A stretch of 64,000 nt of DNA from Arenibacter sp. 6A1 (GTDB lineage Bacteria; Bacteroidota; Bacteroidia; Flavobacteriales; Flavobacteriaceae). Both the position numbers and the translations under genes were made by a program. The stretch spans positions 186,001 to 250,000 of the forward strand of contig NZ_JAAXCQ010000005.1 of the NCBI RefSeq assembly GCF_012272855.1, in the 5' to 3' direction. The number at the start of each line of letters is the position of its first letter. Position 1 is the stretch's first letter. Below are positions 61,785-64,000 of this stretch, in pieces. Below the pieces are notes generated by a model, which was given only the letters and a program-made list of their open reading frames with translations, was not told the DNA's origin and did no database searches.

Positions 61785-61864
61785 GCGTTAGGGACCGCAG
61801 CGGCATCCCCGCAGCGGAGCAAGGGATATAGCGAAGGCCCCGCCCGACGTAGGAGGGAACGCCC
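61785..61864 (+). repeat. 80-bp dispersed repeat, copy 5
   Basis: Subgroup with copy 4. The only copy not between convergent ends: it lies between PepSY copy 3 (minus) and rng (minus), upstream of the former and downstream of the latter. Confidence 0.95.
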
Positions 61865-62008
61865 AAAATAATATTACAGGTGTTATGGATATTTTTAATG
61901 TTTATGGAGCACGCAATACATAGCGTCCTTTTTTTATAGCCCCATAGGTAGGAAGACGGAAATCCGCGGAAATAAAACACCTCATTGTCAGTTCTGTATG
62001 GCGCAAAA

Positions 62009-62041
62009 AAAAAGCGATCCCCTTTTAGGAAATCGCTTTTT
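62009..62041 (-). terminator. Terminator of rng
   Basis: AAAAAGCGAT / ATCGCTTTTT arms with a 13-nt loop; just past the rng stop. Confidence 0.85.
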
Positions 62042-62049
62042 AAAATTTT

Positions 62050-63597
62050 TTAATATATTGTTTTACCGTCATTGTCTTTAAAACGGTATTCGAGATATGT
62101 ATAAGCATCTCTCGGTTGTATTTTAACCCATTTCTTATGTTCCATAAACCATTTAAATCTAATGGAAGGGAAGCCTGAGGTTAAATAGGCTGCAATAAAA
62201 GGATGAATGTTTAAAGTAATTCCATTATCCTTAGCCGGACCTTTTAAAAGTTTTTCAAGATCGGCAATTATCTTGTCTATAAGAACAATTGGGGCTTCTA
62301 CCTCTTGGCTAGTGCCGTTAGGATTTTCCTCACTTGTTTTAATGTTCATTTCGGGCCTTACCCGTTGTCTTGTAATTTGTATAAGCCCAAACTTACTCGG
62401 AGGCAGTATTTTATGTTTGGCTCTATCGTCTTTCATTTCATCCCTAAGATGATCAAAAAGCTTTTTTCTATGCTCGCCTTTGCCCATATCGATAAAATCG
62501 ACTACGATAATTCCTCCCATATCGCGTAAGCGTAATTGCCTGGCAATTTCTGTGGCGGCCAATAAATTTACTTCAAGGGCTGTGTCTTCCTGATTTTTGG
62601 CCTTATTGGAACGATTCCCGCTGTTGACGTCTATTACGTGTAAGGCTTCGGTATGTTCAATAATTAAATAGGCTCCTTTACTCATGGAAGCAGTACGCCC
62701 AAAAGAAGTTTTAATCTGTCGTTCTATCCCAAATTTTTCAAAAATGGGAACGGAAGAATTATACAACTTTACAATAGATTCTTTTTCCGGTGCAATTTCA
62801 TGCACGTAATCTTTAATTTGCTCATAAAGCGTTTCGTCATCTACATGAATCCCTGTATAGGAATCATTAAATACATCTCTAAGGATCGATGAAGCTCTAT
62901 TGAGTTCTACCAATACTTTGGATGGATGCGGTGCTTTTTGGAGCTTTTTACACATTACTGTCCATTTGTTCAGTAAATTCTGTAAATCTTTGTCTAATTC
63001 AGCTACTTTTTTTCCCTCTGCTACGGTTCGGATAATTACGCCAAACCCTTTAGGCTTAATACTTCTTACCAGTCTTTTTAACCTGTCTTTTTCTTCTTTA
63101 CTCTCAATTTTTTGAGACACCGAAACACGGTCAGAAAAAGGGACCATTACCAAGTAGCGGCCGGCTATGGAAAGCTCGGAGCTAATTCGCGGTCCTTTCG
63201 TAGAAATGGGTTCTTTAACTATTTGAACCAATAGTGACTGGTTGACTTTAATAGCATCGCCGATGCTACCGTTTTTGTCAATATCTTCTTCAAACTGAAA
63301 ATCTTTTAAAGAATAATCTTTTAATTTTCCAGTACTAACTTTTTTTATGAATTTCAACATTGAAGCTAGCTGCGGTCCTAAATCGTGGTAATGTAGAAAA
63401 GCATCTTTTTCATACCCTACATTTACGAACGCGGCATTGAGTCCAGTGACCGGCTTTCTTACCTTGGCAATTAAAATATCGCCGACGGCAAAGTCGTTAC
63501 TATCTTCTTCTTTGTATAATTCAGTGAGTTTTCCATCCTTTAGCAGGGCAAAATCAACGGCTTCAGAACTAGATCTTACGATTAATTCTCTATTCAC
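62050..63597 (-). CDS. rng: Ribonuclease E/G family protein
   Basis: 515 residues from a GTG start at 63597 ((M)NRELIVRSSSEAVDFALLKDG); a longer in-frame TTG start at 63663 adds 22 residues not typical of the family. Contains the S1 RNA-binding region near the N-terminus (VGDILIAKVRKPVTGLNAAFVNVG) and the DNase I-like catalytic domain with metal-binding Asp in IIVVDFIDM. RNase G-type: 5'-end-dependent endonuclease for rRNA and mRNA; no long RNase E scaffold tail. Next to the small ribosomal-protein gene. Confidence 0.95.
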   Translation of the reverse strand: MNRELIVRSSSEAVDFALLKDGKLTELYKEEDSNDFAVGDILIAKVRKPVTGLNAAFVNVGYEKDAFLHYHDLGPQLASMLKFIKKVSTGKLKDYSLKDFQFEEDIDKNGSIGDAIKVNQSLLVQIVKEPISTKGPRISSELSIAGRYLVMVPFSDRVSVSQKIESKEEKDRLKRLVRSIKPKGFGVIIRTVAEGKKVAELDKDLQNLLNKWTVMCKKLQKAPHPSKVLVELNRASSILRDVFNDSYTGIHVDDETLYEQIKDYVHEIAPEKESIVKLYNSSVPIFEKFGIERQIKTSFGRTASMSKGAYLIIEHTEALHVIDVNSGNRSNKAKNQEDTALEVNLLAATEIARQLRLRDMGGIIVVDFIDMGKGEHRKKLFDHLRDEMKDDRAKHKILPPSKFGLIQITRQRVRPEMNIKTSEENPNGTSQEVEAPIVLIDKIIADLEKLLKGPAKDNGITLNIHPFIAAYLTSGFPSIRFKWFMEHKKWVKIQPRDAYTYLEYRFKDNDGKTIY

Positions 63598-63735
63598 CTG
63601 AATTAATTTATATTCACCCCTTGGTTCTCGATAGCTATCGAGAAGGGACAAATGATTAAACAATAAGTTGTACAGGTTGTTTTAAACCCGTGGAAATTCG
63701 GCTACGAATTTCTATGTCAAGGAACGTATAAAAAG

Positions 63736-63762
63736 AAAAAGTAGTTTTAAAAACTACTTTTT
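63736..63762 (-). terminator. Hairpin overlapping the stop of the small ribosomal-protein gene
   Basis: AAAAAGTAGTTTT / AAAACTACTTTTT, 13-bp arms with an A loop; the TAG stop at 63754-63756 is inside the 5' arm as read on the minus strand. Confidence 0.8.
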
Positions 63763-63843
63763 CTTGTGTCGGTTAGCTCTCCTACGCTTCTTGCGCTTGT
63801 GGGTAGCTACCTTATGTCTTTTTCTTTTCTTACCGCTTGGCAT
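63754..63843 (-). CDS. AURKAIP1/COX24-type small ribosomal protein
   Basis: 29 residues: MPSGKKRKRHKVATHKRKKR and then RRANRHKKK, 18 of 29 basic. It matches the very short, Lys/Arg-rich AURKAIP1/COX24-domain ribosomal proteins annotated in Bacteroidota. Too short for most gene callers. It lies between the HU gene and rng with its own terminator overlapping the stop. Confidence 0.9.
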   Translation of the reverse strand: MPSGKKRKRHKVATHKRKKRRRANRHKKK

Positions 63844-63873
63844 AAAGTTATATTTTAAGGGTTAATACTAGTT

Positions 63874-64000
63874 TTATTTAACTTGAACGTTGCTCTTAAC
63901 ACCTTCTACAAAAACCTTCGCAGGTTTAAAAGCGGGAATGTTATGGGCAGGTATTTTTATGGTAGTGTTTTTGGATATATTTCTACCAGTTTTTTCAGCG
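63874..64000 (-). CDS. HU-family DNA-binding protein (partial, C-terminal 42 residues)
   Basis: The frame is open to the window edge and ends TAA at 63874. Visible: RNISKNTTIKIPAHNIPAFKPAKVFVEG, the HU/IHF beta-arm and last strand (TIxIPAxxxPAFKPAK). Nucleoid-associated; bends DNA. N-terminal dimerisation helices are outside the window. Confidence 0.92.
   Translation of the reverse strand, partial: AEKTGRNISKNTTIKIPAHNIPAFKPAKVFVEGVKSNVQVK

Noticed and set aside
1-64000. CRISPR arrays, tRNA or rRNA genes, transposases, phage genes
   Set aside because: None seen on reading both strands; no regularly spaced direct repeats other than those listed.

Overview
This window is chromosomal DNA from a member of the Flavobacteriaceae (Bacteroidota), most likely marine. 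The evidence is the gene content: ATP-type PEP carboxykinase, leucyl-tRNA synthetase of the long Bacteroidota type, DUF4271-hemD, dpm-pyrC-DUF4296, ftsX-DUF3098-uppP-truB, T9SS C-terminal sorting domains, TonB receptors, TAnnTTTG-type -7 promoter boxes and few Shine-Dalgarno sites. I cannot name the genus. I saw no tRNA, rRNA, CRISPR array, prophage or complete insertion sequence. Most of the window is ordinary, densely packed core genome.

Layout. 1-8.7 kb: truncated metallophosphoesterase, TonB, slipin, secreted protein, penicillin-acylase-type Ntn hydrolase, ABC exporter, with a decayed PAP2-like relic near 3.1 kb. 8.3-13.2 kb: ferredoxin and its reductase, Mrp plus NifU-type Fe-S proteins, then trmB-lysE-alkyltransferase-like. 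13.5-21.7 kb: a PhoP/PhoR-like two-component pair, divergent from a TonB receptor and a duplicated beta-helix lipoprotein, followed by two tiny T9SS proteins. The divergent promoter region holds a striking 11-bp-phased array of TAACA repeats that looks like a PHO box. 21.8-36.9 kb: LuxE-like protein, cupin, tyrS, dpm-pyrC, hemD, pckA, saccharopine dehydrogenase with Lrp, and small membrane proteins. 37-52 kb: leuS, ftsX-uppP-truB, a second TonB-like protein, tag, aat, DUF3127, an orphan histidine kinase, greA. 52-64 kb: an oxidoreductase, a thiamin TonB receptor under a TPP riboswitch, a hybrid kinase tail-to-tail with an NtrC-type regulator, three tandem PepSY-like secreted proteins, RNase G, a 29-residue AURKAIP1/COX24-type ribosomal protein and a partial HU.

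The most interesting signal is at 55.7-61.8 kb. A membrane hybrid kinase (HisKA-HATPase-REC-Hpt) and a sigma-54 activator sit next to three tandem copies of a ~790-bp module. Each module encodes a ~100-residue exported PepSY-like protein and carries its own terminator, a conserved GG-N10-TC element just upstream of the gene, and a palindrome (TGTRTA-N5-TAYACA) 118-119 bp further upstream. This looks like an enhancer-driven envelope-sensing regulon. The assignment of target genes to this regulator is inference.

A second window-wide signal is an exactly 80-bp dispersed repeat present five times. Four copies lie between convergent gene ends. It accounts for several spurious small ORFs and probably folds as a structured element.
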